Assembly (NCBI GenBank): GCA_949291365.1
Contig: CASEVJ010000003.1
Span: 1-64,000 of the forward strand
Reading direction: 5' to 3'
Length of the DNA: 64,000 bases
From: an uncultured bacterium
Lineage (GTDB): Bacteria > Elusimicrobiota > Elusimicrobia > Elusimicrobiales > Elusimicrobiaceae
Positions 25,857-34,765 of this stretch are shown here, in pieces. The notes below the pieces were generated by a model, which worked only from the letters and a program-made list of their open reading frames with translations, made no database searches and was not told the origin of the DNA. The stretch's first letter is position 1, and every line of letters begins with the position of its first letter. A program made the translations under genes and the position numbers.

Positions 25857-26819
25857 TTATTTTTTCAGCTTGATTTTGGTCTGGAACTTCTTTTTGTCCA
25901 CAAAAACGCTTATTTTCACTTTTCCGGGCACCGCTCCCGAAATGGGGCTCAACTGCCCAGCCGCCGCGTCCCAGCTTACATACGGGGGGCTCATGCGCAG
26001 GGAAAGCGGCACATAATCGTACAAGCGTCCATTTTCCAACCGGGCTTGTACAGACAGCGAAACCGGGGTATCCTGCGCCAGCGAAATCTCTTTTTCGGAT
26101 ACCTCTCCAGTAAGTTTTTTGACGGTTAATTGATCCGGACGCGCAAACAAATAATCCAAATCCAGCGCCTCCAATATCCCCGCCGGTGTGCCCAGCGCCG
26201 TGACAAAATCTTTTCCATACGTCAAATTCATTTCCTCCAGCGTCTGCTGCCATACGGCGGCCTGGCTCCGATCCCCGGCCAGCAACATGCGCAAAGACGG
26301 GTCTGCCCCTGCCAAAGAAACGGGCTCTGTTCCGCCGTTTAAAAGAACCGCACGGGTAAATAAATTCTTTTTAGCCAACAAAGCTGCCAGCGCTTTGGCA
26401 CCTGCCGCACCGGAAGCGGCCGCCCCGCGCCAAGAGGGGTCGTCAAGCGTGGGATAATTAACATCTATATACGGCACCAATTCCCGCGAGACAAACGCAC
26501 TCACTTTTTGTGTATCCAGCAATTCCTGCTCCGTAAAATCAACCCCCACCACAATGGCTTTTTGCTGTTGTGCGTCCATGTAGGCCTGTGCCTGCTGTGC
26601 ATCTTTGGGCCCTATGCCCAGCACATACACCACAGGATACCGCCCGCGCAGCGGCACCGCCGGCTCCGGCAGCATGACGGTAACCGTTTTGGAATTATCG
26701 GTCAAAGCAGACGGGAAATTGACAAACGTTTCACGTCCGGGATTAATCAACATCAACGGCTCGCCGCAAAAAGCAAGCACGGGCAGCAACAGCGCCCCTA
26801 AAGTAAAAAGTTTTTTCAT
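25857..26819 (-). CDS. exported esterase-like alpha/beta-hydrolase protein
   Basis: Protein of 320 aa with a signal peptide (LFTLGALLLPVLAFC). Residues 30-225 resemble the esterase D/antigen 85 fold: PVVYVLGIG early strand, FVSRELVPYIDVNYP before the nucleophile and a following AVLLNGG strand. The nucleophile elbow reads AAASGAAG instead of GxSxG, so catalysis is uncertain. Residues 235-320 look like an Ig-type beta domain ending in KTKIKLKK-like basic text. No ribosome site is present; TGTTAGAAT ends six bases before the ATG. It may be a binding protein descended from an esterase. Confidence 0.7.
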   Translation of the reverse strand: MKKLFTLGALLLPVLAFCGEPLMLINPGRETFVNFPSALTDNSKTVTVMLPEPAVPLRGRYPVVYVLGIGPKDAQQAQAYMDAQQQKAIVVGVDFTEQELLDTQKVSAFVSRELVPYIDVNYPTLDDPSWRGAAASGAAGAKALAALLAKKNLFTRAVLLNGGTEPVSLAGADPSLRMLLAGDRSQAAVWQQTLEEMNLTYGKDFVTALGTPAGILEALDLDYLFARPDQLTVKKLTGEVSEKEISLAQDTPVSLSVQARLENGRLYDYVPLSLRMSPPYVSWDAAAGQLSPISGAVPGKVKISVFVDKKKFQTKIKLKK

Positions 26820-26825
26820 ACTGTT

Positions 26826-26834
26826 ATTCTAACA
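26826..26834 (-). promoter_or_regulatory. extended -10 element of the esterase-like gene
   Basis: TGTTAGAAT on the minus strand ends six bases before the ATG at 26819; no ribosome site is seen. Confidence 0.5.
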
Positions 26835-27071
26835 AAAATCACCGCCTCTGTTCTTTTTCTTGCAACCGCACGCATGCGGGAGCTTATTACCGCAGGGCCT
26901 ATTTACAGCATGCGCTGCCTGCCGCGCCGGCAAATTGCACGGGGCCCGGGCTGCCAGACGCAGACCCAGCCCCCAGACCCACAGGGCTCTAGGCCCAAAG
27001 ACCCTTGTGAGCGGAAGCGCAAACCGCTAAAGTATATAAAACACACATCTTGCGTTTATCTGGAGAAATTT

Positions 27072-27230
27072 ATGCTAAAAAACACACCCGCTTTACGCTT
27101 TTTACTGGCCCTGGGGGGCAAACGGATAGTGGTCATGCAGCAAGAGGACGCCTTGCAGCTATACAGCGACAGCCGCCCCTGCCGCCGCATCTGCCCAGAA
27201 CATATCTATCACGCTCTAAACACCAAATAA
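27072..27230 (+). CDS. small hypothetical protein
   Basis: Frame of 52 aa starting at an ATG with CTGGAGAAA well placed upstream. The product is basic with a hydrophobic start (LRFLLALGGKRIVVM) and a CRRIC motif near residue 37. The frame extends upstream of the site without support. No family is recognised. It lies between two divergent leaderless-type genes and could be real or chance. Confidence 0.4.
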   Translation: MLKNTPALRFLLALGGKRIVVMQQEDALQLYSDSRPCRRICPEHIYHALNTK

Positions 27231-27330
27231 TCCGGCCGCCGCAGGCCTCGCCCGCACACGCACGCAGGACGGGCCGGCGCACCGACATGTCCTTTTCCCG
27301 GTTTGTCTGCCAAAGGAAGACGCTGTAAAA

Positions 27331-27339
27331 TGCTATAAT
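27331..27339 (+). promoter_or_regulatory. extended -10 element of the HEAT-repeat gene
   Basis: TGCTATAAT (perfect) ends six bases before the ATG at 27346. GGGAAC in between is too close to the start to be a normal ribosome site. Confidence 0.65.
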
Positions 27340-27345
27340 GGGAAC

Positions 27346-28386
27346 ATGAAAAAAGTACTCTTTTCCACCCTTTGCATACTGTCTTTTTTTGCCACGGCCC
27401 AAGCGGCTGCACAGCAGGATTTGTCGGCCATAATGCCCCTGCTGCAAGCGTCTACACGCACCGCAGCCCAAAACCAGCAGGTTCTTGCCTTATTTTCTTC
27501 TGCCAAAGACCCCAGCACCGTTTTTGCCGCAGGAGCCAGTTTAGTACGCATTCCGCCCACAGCGGTGCAGGAAAACAAACTGCTTAACATTATTATTAAA
27601 GACAATGACATGCTCAAAAAAGTGTTTGCCGCTGTCATTTTAACATCCATGGGCAGCATGCACGAAGAATTAAGCGGCTTATTGCAGGACGCCATTTCCA
27701 GCCAAGACCACGCCGTGCGCTCATACGCGGCCGGGGCTTACACGATTTTAAACCCCAAAACCACGGCCTATGCTGATGAAATAATCAATCTCTATATTTA
27801 TGACCCGGCCTTTGCCCAGCGCGCCATGAACCTGCTGGCAAAAGACGAAAAAGAAACTTTTAAATACATCAAAAAAAGCACCCAGTCCGACGACCCGCAA
27901 GTCCGCGCCGCAGCAGCCCAGTGGCTGGGCGAACTGCAAAATGAAGACGCCGCCAAATTGCTTTTGAAAATGGCTAAAACCGAGCTAAACCAACAAACCG
28001 CCAGCGCCGTGGCCTCCGCTTTGGCCAAAAACAGCCAGTGGACACTGCAAAGCGTAGCCAAAGGGCTTAAAACGCGCTATACGGCCCAGCCCGCCGCTAC
28101 CTATGCGCTGGCCTTGGGTTTTATGACCGGGCGCGCAGTAGACATTATTAAGCAAGGGCTGCTGGACGAAAACGAAAATATCCGTATTAATTCCGCCCGG
28201 GCCGCAGCGTATATGGCCGGTGTGCTGACCAGCCCGGACGCATCTTTGTACACGCAGGACAGGGCATTTGATATCGCGCTGCTTAAAAGCGTTATAGCTC
28301 CTTTGACGGCACTGGAGAAGAAGGATAATCCCTCGGTCAAAGTCTACGCAGGCAATGCCCTCAAACAAATTGCCCGGCTCATGTAA
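27346..28386 (+). CDS. exported HEAT-repeat protein
   Basis: Protein of 346 aa with a Sec signal peptide (VLFSTLCILSFFATAQA). The mature protein is all-helical with HEAT/PBS-type repeats, for example DHAVRSYAAGAYTIL, DPQVRAAAAQWLGELQNEDAAKLL and ENIRINSARAAAYM. Such repeats form protein-binding superhelices. A periplasmic location is inferred. It is followed two bases after its stop by dut, so the two share a transcript. Confidence 0.87.
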   Translation: MKKVLFSTLCILSFFATAQAAAQQDLSAIMPLLQASTRTAAQNQQVLALFSSAKDPSTVFAAGASLVRIPPTAVQENKLLNIIIKDNDMLKKVFAAVILTSMGSMHEELSGLLQDAISSQDHAVRSYAAGAYTILNPKTTAYADEIINLYIYDPAFAQRAMNLLAKDEKETFKYIKKSTQSDDPQVRAAAAQWLGELQNEDAAKLLLKMAKTELNQQTASAVASALAKNSQWTLQSVAKGLKTRYTAQPAATYALALGFMTGRAVDIIKQGLLDENENIRINSARAAAYMAGVLTSPDASLYTQDRAFDIALLKSVIAPLTALEKKDNPSVKVYAGNALKQIARLM

Positions 28387-28388
28387 CT

Positions 28389-28805
28389 ATGAAAGTAAAA
28401 AAATTACACCCTGATGCTTTGCTCCCGCGCCGAGCGCACCCCACAGACTCCGGCGCCGATTTGTTTGCCCTGCAGCGCACCGTACTGCCGCCGCGCGCAG
28501 TCAGCCATGTGCATACCGGCGTGGCCATAGAGCTGGCTCCCGGCACTTCCGGCATTATCTGGGGCAAAAGCTCCGTAGAAAGCAAAGGTATTAAAGCCAT
28601 GGCCGGACTGGTGGACGCCCCGTACAGAGGGGAACTGATTGTTTGCATGTACAATTTGACCGATATGGAATTTGTATTTGAAAAAGGACAAAAAGTAGCC
28701 CAGCTGGTCGTATTGCCTACGCTGTATCCGGACTTTGAAGAAGCGGCGGAACTCTCCGATACCGCACGCGGAAGCGGCGGGTTTGGCAGTACAGGCGCAA
28801 AGTAA
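28389..28805 (+). CDS. dut: dUTP diphosphatase
   Basis: Trimeric-type dUTPase of 138 aa. It hydrolyses dUTP to dUMP and pyrophosphate, keeping uracil out of DNA. All five motifs are visible: PTDSGADL, WGKSSVESKGI, GLVDAPYRGEL, KGQKVAQLVV and ARGSGGFGSTG. Motif 2 has K in place of the usual R before SS. There is no ribosome site; the start two bases after the HEAT-protein stop implies translational coupling. Confidence 0.95.
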   Translation: MKVKKLHPDALLPRRAHPTDSGADLFALQRTVLPPRAVSHVHTGVAIELAPGTSGIIWGKSSVESKGIKAMAGLVDAPYRGELIVCMYNLTDMEFVFEKGQKVAQLVVLPTLYPDFEEAAELSDTARGSGGFGSTGAK

Positions 28806-28833
28806 ACCGTTTCCTGCCGGCATATATCTTTTC

Positions 28834-28860
28834 CCCCGCTTACAAAAGCGGGGTTTTTTT
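28834..28860 (+). terminator. terminator of dut
   Basis: CCCCGCTT and AAGCGGGG close on ACAA and are followed by seven T. Confidence 0.94.
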
Positions 28861-29315
28861 ATACAGGGGCAGTATAACCGCTTCTGTAGCGGCCTTTTGG
28901 GCTGAAGGACAGGTTTGGACTAGGGGGCACAACAGGGAATAGGAATGTTTATACGGAAACCTATCCCGCTTGGGCATGCCCCGCTGTCCACAGCTTATCT
29001 GCAGGCCGTTTTGTGCTTCTGTGAACGGGGCACCTACCAAACAGCGCTTCCCGTGTGGGTGTTTGCCGCTTGGGTATTGGGGGGCCCCACTGAAACTTAC
29101 GGGCTTATGGCTGGCGTTCATTTTCAGGATATAAATACGGCCAGCCGGTAACCCTAGAGACAAACAACCAGCCCGCTTTCTGGGCCGGTTGTATAATTTA
29201 CTTGGAGAGGTGTTCCTATTCTCTATAGGCACAACGCTTTACCTATTATTCCCCTGCCTTTTATTCCCCCACCTTTCCAACCGCCCCTTTTCAAACCAAT
29301 TTAGCCAAACATAAC
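28861..29315. other. 455-base intergenic stretch without a supported gene
   Basis: Open frames on both strands lack ribosome sites and familiar text. A 10-bp stem with one mismatch (CAACCAGCCC and GGGCCGGTTG, 29165-29195) is followed by TATAATTT and then CTTGGAGAGG, which could be a promoter and ribosome site for a short unknown product. The middle part is GC-richer and might fold as an RNA, but it matches no riboswitch or structural RNA I know. Confidence 0.35.
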
Positions 29316-29343
29316 AAAAGCCCCCGGCTAAAAAGCCGGGGGC
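29316..29343 (-). terminator. terminator at the end of the Tad locus
   Basis: GCCCCCGGCT and AGCCGGGGGC close on AAAA; the minus-strand RNA continues with UUUUGUU. It lies just past the last gene of the locus. Confidence 0.9.
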
Positions 29344-29360
29344 AATACTACGAAACTTCT

Positions 29361-32300
29361 TTATCTGTTTATCTCTCCGCCACGCTGCTGTCCAGTGTAT
29401 CTTGCGGAGCTTTTCCCTTGACCGGAGCTCGTTACGGCCTGCGGTTTATATTCAAGCCCCAGTTCTATGACCCGCTGCATGTAATCCAAAGCGTCCTGGA
29501 TAGGCATGTTGCCTGTCAGCTGGTCGCATTTGCCAAATTCTTTAAACAGGATTTCACCATAGGATTTGGCATATTCGTCGCGGTAATAACCCACTTCTTT
29601 GCTAATCCCCTGCGTAGGCAAGGGCTGTATTTGTCCAGCCGTCAAAGACGCCAACGGGAAGCGGCCATTTACCTGCGCCATGCTAATAGCTTCTTTAACC
29701 GAGGGATATATGCCTCGTAAAGAAGAGGTTTTTAAGTCGCTGTAATTGCCCCAATAGTATGGGTCTTGAGCAAAGCGGACATCTTTCATCGTATCCCCGT
29801 TCACTTCTACCTTTTGGTTGGGATAATATACGGAATCTAATCCCACATAGATAGCAAACGTACCAAAGGTATTGGTCAACCCCTGGGCACGCGCACCGCC
29901 GCTGCTCATATCTCTGGAGCGCAAGGCAATGGCTCTGCCCATTTCACATACTGCGGGGCGGGGAACTTCTGTCATCCCCAAGCTGTTTTTAGCCATGTAC
30001 AAGGCATCTACAAACTCAGAGAGTCTGGGGTTCCCGGAAGCCAATGCCGTAAGATAGGGCTGGCCTTCGGGACGCACCTTGCTGTTATAGCCCTCAACTA
30101 CCTGATTGATGAACACACGCGCTTCATCAGAAGCCAAGACTGCATTGTTAAAGGAGTCCAAGTCATTTGCCTTGAACTGGGAATACAGCATCGTACCCGT
30201 AGCCGGATTCGTTTTGCCTCCCACAGTCAGCAACGCATGCTTGGTCGGATCAGTCGGAATTTCAGCCACAGAGGTAGCCAATACCGCGGCATCCATCTGT
30301 TTGTCCACATATTCCGTCACGGTAGCGGCCTGCGCAAGAGGCAAGCTGCGGGGTTCCACCGGTTCCGGAGTGACGCCTTTGGTGCCTTCGTTCTTGAACT
30401 CGCAGGTAGCGGTCTGGATCAGCTCACCGCTGCGATACAGGTTCCACTGAACCGTGCCGGGGCCGGCCACACTGCCTTTAACGCCGCCAGCCAAGATTCT
30501 GTCGTACACATAATTGATGATGTTGCCGCTGGGCTGGCCCGTCACCGTCTGTTCTGCCAGTACACTGCCCTTATTAGGATCATAAGGTGTATAGGCAGCC
30601 GTCACACGGATATTGGCCATGGCTTTGGCTCCAGTGGTTACTCTTCCGCCCTGGAAAGACGGGCCGATTTTTACAATTGCTTTAGCTACGTCGCCGTCCG
30701 TCTCCAGCGTGTCCACGCAGTCAATCTTGGTGCTGTTGTCAAAATAGCATCTGGCACCGCGCACTGTGTCTATGCCTTCCAAGCGGTGTTTGCGCTTATT
30801 AACATTCTCTTTTTTACCGCGGCGTTCAATATTGGCTTCAAACCACTGCCAATACGGCATCGGCAAATCGTTTACGTCGTATTTCACCGGATATTTGGAA
30901 GTAATAGACTCAATAAACGCCAAGTCCATCTGGGTAAATGCATGTTCCGCCAGCTTGCGGGCCGGAGAAATAGAGGAGTTACCCGTTATTTCGTCCGTCG
31001 CCAGCTTTTGATCTACCGCCAATTTGGTAAGCAGGTCAATCATGTCGGGCTTGAACGATTTTTCCCAGTTGAGCACTTCCGCTTCCGCCACATAAATGAC
31101 GCAGGCGTCATTGAGGTCTTCCGATACTACTCCGCCGGCATGAGCGCGGTTGTTATTATTGGCGGCTTTCTTCTTTTCGTTGAAATACTTGCCCGGCTCG
31201 TTCATGATGTCATTGGAAGCGTCAATGCGGCTCTGCAGGTTTTTCACCGTAGAGGTATCCCCTTTGGCTTCCGCCGCCGCTTTTTGCTCTTCCAAGGCCT
31301 CAATTTCCGCTTTGATGTCTCTTAATTCCTGCGTTTCTTTTTCAGACAAGTCGGCAATCGCCGCCACAGCCGCTGCGCTTCTGTTCTTCCACTTGAGGTC
31401 ATTGCCCCATTCGTCGCAGACATGGATACGCATCGTTTCCCCTTCCATTACAACGGGGATTTCATTGCGGGTAACAATATAATGGTACGTCTTCCATTTC
31501 AGCGCCTGGCCCGTGGGGCGTACGCTGTAGTTGTGCGTTCTGTTAAGCGCGTCGCAGCTGCCAGTACCGCCCAGCTCTAAACCAGGGTCTCCGCTGCCAT
31601 ATTTAGCGGCAGATCCGAAAATACCGTTGGACAGACAGTCAATACGCACTCCCACAAAGCCCAGGTCGCGCCCTTCTGTTCTGCCTCCGACCCATCCTTC
31701 AGAGCATTCCGGGTGGCTCTTTTTAAATCCTTTACAAGCTGCTTCATTAAAGGGCACATTGGCTCCGGCATAACCGATCCATTCAGCTTCCTTTACGCCG
31801 CAGCAGGTGGCTGCTTCCGTATGGCCGGCACGCACGCCAAAGAAATTGCCCATAGAGCAGTCATCAGAACCAGAGGCCAAGCAGCAGCCAAATCCTACGG
31901 CCAAATTGGCCAGCGCCTGCACCAACGGCTCTACCAAGTTTTTTCTCCACAGGAAATATTTCCATCTCCACGCTTCCTGGGAGCGCTCTTTCATCATATC
32001 CCACCACCAAGGAGTAATCCCTTTGTAGTCCAAGGTATGATTAATGGTCGCACCGCCGCCGCCAGGAGCAAATTCCCCGGTGCCGATACCACCCAAACGT
32101 CCGCTGCGAACCGGGGTGAACATAGCATCACTCAAGGCCTGCAGAGCGTTGGATTTGGTCATCGCATCGCGCGAAGCGCGCGCCTGGGCCGCACCACCCT
32201 GCCCATAATAAGAGCGGGACGGGCTGCCAGCTGCACGCAACGGCTGCAAAGACACGGGCTTAATGCCTTCTTTGGGAGCGCCGGCCGAATTTTCTGCAGC

Positions 32301-32912
32301 CGCCGCTTTTAACTTGGAACCACCAAAGCGGAAGCTGGTACCACCGCCGCCGCGAAGATTCATAGAAGCATCGCCCAATTCATTAATTTTGGTAGCTTGG
32401 CGCTGAAATGCCGCGCGGGTGGCCGCAGGGGCATAGGAACGCGGAGAAGACGAAGCGGAAGGTACATTAAAATTATCGTCCAATCCGTCCTGTACTCTAT
32501 AGTCAACTAACGAATCGTCCGACGCCACTTCTTCATCGTCACTTCCCCATCCTTTGATTAAACTTAACGGATCACGCCCGGTCAACTGGGCAATCTGTCC
32601 GTTCGGATCCTCCACGCTGGGGTCAAACCCAAAGCGCTCGGGATCAAAGATAGAGTCCTCCGAACCGGGAGGAATAATCGGTTCCTCATTGACGCTGCCG
32701 CTGTATTTATACAGAAACGGAAGCATAAGCAAAGCAGCCGCCGCGGCTACGAAAAAGGGCGCATCGCGTCTAGTCCGCTCAAAAAGCGTCTTTTTCGGTT
32801 TGCCGTTGCTGCCGATTTTGGAGGGCACACGTTTAGAGAACGGATTAAAAGCAGGCTTGCTGTTTTTAATCTTATCGCTGAACGTGAATGAATCCTTCTT
32901 ATTCTCAGCCAT
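29361..32912 (-). CDS. large membrane-anchored periplasmic protein of the Tad-linked cassette
   Basis: Protein of 1183 aa. A basic cytoplasmic segment of about 50 residues precedes one membrane helix (APFFVAAAAALLMLPFLYKY, about 51-70). Then comes an acidic, Gly/Ser-rich, probably disordered stretch to about 290, and large folded regions. Residues 340-460 are Cys-rich (GCC, CCG, ECS, DC pairs), 530-590 form a charged coiled coil, and the C-terminal third is mixed. No known domain is recognised. AAAAGGAG precedes the ATG. It is the last gene of a six-gene unit (39480 to 29361). Size and anchoring suggest an envelope-spanning or surface component linked to the Tad system. Confidence 0.75.
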   Translation of the reverse strand: MAENKKDSFTFSDKIKNSKPAFNPFSKRVPSKIGSNGKPKKTLFERTRRDAPFFVAAAAALLMLPFLYKYSGSVNEEPIIPPGSEDSIFDPERFGFDPSVEDPNGQIAQLTGRDPLSLIKGWGSDDEEVASDDSLVDYRVQDGLDDNFNVPSASSSPRSYAPAATRAAFQRQATKINELGDASMNLRGGGGTSFRFGGSKLKAAAAENSAGAPKEGIKPVSLQPLRAAGSPSRSYYGQGGAAQARASRDAMTKSNALQALSDAMFTPVRSGRLGGIGTGEFAPGGGGATINHTLDYKGITPWWWDMMKERSQEAWRWKYFLWRKNLVEPLVQALANLAVGFGCCLASGSDDCSMGNFFGVRAGHTEAATCCGVKEAEWIGYAGANVPFNEAACKGFKKSHPECSEGWVGGRTEGRDLGFVGVRIDCLSNGIFGSAAKYGSGDPGLELGGTGSCDALNRTHNYSVRPTGQALKWKTYHYIVTRNEIPVVMEGETMRIHVCDEWGNDLKWKNRSAAAVAAIADLSEKETQELRDIKAEIEALEEQKAAAEAKGDTSTVKNLQSRIDASNDIMNEPGKYFNEKKKAANNNNRAHAGGVVSEDLNDACVIYVAEAEVLNWEKSFKPDMIDLLTKLAVDQKLATDEITGNSSISPARKLAEHAFTQMDLAFIESITSKYPVKYDVNDLPMPYWQWFEANIERRGKKENVNKRKHRLEGIDTVRGARCYFDNSTKIDCVDTLETDGDVAKAIVKIGPSFQGGRVTTGAKAMANIRVTAAYTPYDPNKGSVLAEQTVTGQPSGNIINYVYDRILAGGVKGSVAGPGTVQWNLYRSGELIQTATCEFKNEGTKGVTPEPVEPRSLPLAQAATVTEYVDKQMDAAVLATSVAEIPTDPTKHALLTVGGKTNPATGTMLYSQFKANDLDSFNNAVLASDEARVFINQVVEGYNSKVRPEGQPYLTALASGNPRLSEFVDALYMAKNSLGMTEVPRPAVCEMGRAIALRSRDMSSGGARAQGLTNTFGTFAIYVGLDSVYYPNQKVEVNGDTMKDVRFAQDPYYWGNYSDLKTSSLRGIYPSVKEAISMAQVNGRFPLASLTAGQIQPLPTQGISKEVGYYRDEYAKSYGEILFKEFGKCDQLTGNMPIQDALDYMQRVIELGLEYKPQAVTSSGQGKSSARYTGQQRGGEINR

Positions 32913-32939
32913 AACAGTCTCCTTTTAAGATACACGTCT

Positions 32940-32953
32940 CCGGCTTTCGCCGG
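32940..32953 (-). other. intercistronic GAAA-loop hairpin
   Basis: CCGGC-GAAA-GCCGG on the minus strand, with a GNRA-type tetraloop and no U-tract, between two cassette genes. It may stabilise or process the message. Confidence 0.4.
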
Positions 32954-33008
32954 TACTGCTTGGGTCTTAACGGCCGCCCGGGCACGTTAAAACCGAATAC
33001 TGCAACTG

Positions 33009-34475
33009 CTAAATCTGTACTCCTTGCGTCTGCGGAAAGAAATCGTTCCCGCCCGGGGCTTGCCCCGCTATGGATATATTAAAACTGTCGCGCACTTCGT
33101 AATCTATGTCCCGCGTCAATTCTGCAAGCTGGCGGGTGCGCTCCGCCTTATCTTTATCAGACAAATTCTCATACCCGCTGCATATTTCATTATACGAACT
33201 TTCATAGTCGTCTAACCGCACTGTTTCACAACGGCCCAATTTGACGCTGGCCCCGCAAGTCTTTTGCATATTTAAAAAGACATCATTTACAGTACTGCAA
33301 TGGACTTTAACCATTCGCAAATCGGCACTCCACTTCCGCATGTCCTCTTTGCAGCTCTTGGGCACTTTTTGCAACGCAAGCACCAGCTTTTCCGCTTGTT
33401 CCATGTGGGGCTGTATAATCTGCTTGGCGCCGGCGGCTATTTCGCGGCATTTTTCCGCCGCACGCGCCGTTTGGGAAGCGCTCTCAAAATTAGCCGTCTT
33501 TTCCCCCCCGGCTACATATACATTTTCTATGTTTACCCCGCTGTAATCCTCTTGGGAGAGGTCTATAGCCATATAACCCGAGAGCGCGGCCTTGCGTTTA
33601 GCTACCAAATCCTGGGCTCTGTCCGCCGCGGAAGAAGCCAGCCACGTCACGGCTAAATCCCGCTGGGCCTGCTTATCCAAAGAGGACGGCCCCGCCAAAC
33701 TGCGGCTGCCGCCTGACATCTTGCGGGCGACCTCATTAATCAGGGCATTATCCTGAAAAGAGGCCTTATTCGCCGCCGCTACCAGTTGGTCTGCAGACAC
33801 CACCCCCGCTATAGACGCTTGAGGCAAAAGTGCTGCCGTATCAGAAGAACCGCCCGCGTGGGCATCTTGCGCCGCGGCACGCGCTGCCAGATCGCCGTCC
33901 GTGCCAAAATAGATTTCTTTGGCACTCTTGGCAGACTCTTCTTGCCGCGCCTGCTGGCTCCAGGTACTAATCGGACGGCTTACAGCAGACACCTCTTGCT
34001 CCGTATTCCCCTGCCATACGCCAGCCACTGCATCCGCAGGCAACCCCTGCGCCCGGCGGGAAGCGTTCACCCGGTTTACATCAAATAACCCCGACTGGGG
34101 CCCTGCTGCATTAAATCCAGGCATCTGATTTCTGTCAAAGATCGATATTTCTCCGTCCCCGGACCAGTTCCCCGGCCGGGCACGAAGCTCTGCGTCGCCA
34201 GCCCACGTCAAGAGCGTACGGCCAAAGCTCATTGACTGGGTGTCCTGCGTACTAAAACCCATCTTCCACGACAAATTACGAAGACCCGGTATCCTTCCCA
34301 CCGGTATTATAAATATAATCAAAAACAGGAAAAAAACAAGGGCCAATCCTGCCCATACATATTTTCGGTTCACCCATCTTAATACAGAATGAAAGACACC
34401 CGCGGGGAGAATGCGCTCATTCTCCCCCGGTGTCTGCAAATTCTGCCCAAGCGGTTGGTTCTTCTCCTGCTTCAT
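33009..34475 (-). CDS. membrane-anchored protein of the Tad-linked cassette
   Basis: Protein of 488 aa. A cytoplasmic tail of about 36 residues is followed by one helix (VWAGLALVFFLFLIIFIIPV) and a periplasmic part. Residues 70-290 are low-complexity and Ala/Ser/Gly/Gln-rich (GGSRSLAGPSSL near 255). Residues 330-470 are helical with six cysteines (KCREIA, SCKEDM, HCST, KTCG, GRCET, EICSG) that could pair. GGAGGGGTT precedes the ATG. The same layout (short N-in tail, one helix, disordered stalk, small C-terminal domain) recurs in its neighbours. Function unknown. Confidence 0.72.
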   Translation of the reverse strand: MKQEKNQPLGQNLQTPGENERILPAGVFHSVLRWVNRKYVWAGLALVFFLFLIIFIIPVGRIPGLRNLSWKMGFSTQDTQSMSFGRTLLTWAGDAELRARPGNWSGDGEISIFDRNQMPGFNAAGPQSGLFDVNRVNASRRAQGLPADAVAGVWQGNTEQEVSAVSRPISTWSQQARQEESAKSAKEIYFGTDGDLAARAAAQDAHAGGSSDTAALLPQASIAGVVSADQLVAAANKASFQDNALINEVARKMSGGSRSLAGPSSLDKQAQRDLAVTWLASSAADRAQDLVAKRKAALSGYMAIDLSQEDYSGVNIENVYVAGGEKTANFESASQTARAAEKCREIAAGAKQIIQPHMEQAEKLVLALQKVPKSCKEDMRKWSADLRMVKVHCSTVNDVFLNMQKTCGASVKLGRCETVRLDDYESSYNEICSGYENLSDKDKAERTRQLAELTRDIDYEVRDSFNISIAGQAPGGNDFFPQTQGVQI

Positions 34476-34490
34476 ATAACCCCTCCGGGC

Positions 34491-34754
34491 TTATTGGACG
34501 GGCTTTCCGTCGGCTCCTATGACGCGGCCCTGGTTATATTCCCGGCGCAAGCGTTCCTGTGCCATCCGCCTTTCCCACGACTGCTCCCGCTCTTGTTTTT
34601 CTTGAGCGACCCGCTGGTGGGCCATGCGGTATTCCAGTTCCCGCTGCGCTTGCTTATGCTCGGCGTGGAAATGCAAATACAACACCGCACAACACACCAG
34701 CAGTACCGCCACAATTACCTTAAACAACAGTGTTTTCATCATTTTATCAATCAT
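34491..34754 (-). CDS. small membrane-anchored coiled-coil protein
   Basis: Protein of 87 aa. One membrane helix (LFKVIVAVLLVCCAVLYLHF) is followed by a charged Arg/Glu/Gln coiled coil of about 45 residues and a short NQGRVIGADGKPVQ tail. The ATG at 34754 follows GAGG and lies 11 bases past the upstream stop. A TTG five codons earlier is less likely. Its position between two cassette genes suggests an assembly or bridging role. No family recognised. Confidence 0.65.
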   Translation of the reverse strand: MIDKMMKTLLFKVIVAVLLVCCAVLYLHFHAEHKQAQRELEYRMAHQRVAQEKQEREQSWERRMAQERLRREYNQGRVIGADGKPVQ

Positions 34755-34765
34755 AATGAAACACC

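Noticed and set aside
28840-29232. 130-codon minus frame between dut and the Tad locus
   Set aside because: Would read through the dut terminator and has no ribosome site or recognisable motif.
28861-29315. Cobalamin riboswitch, RNase P RNA or SRP RNA
   Set aside because: Compared by eye with the conserved cores of these RNAs; none of the signature segments is present.
30237-31325. 362-codon plus frame antisense to the 1183-aa cassette protein
   Set aside because: No ribosome site and composition typical of a reverse-strand shadow.
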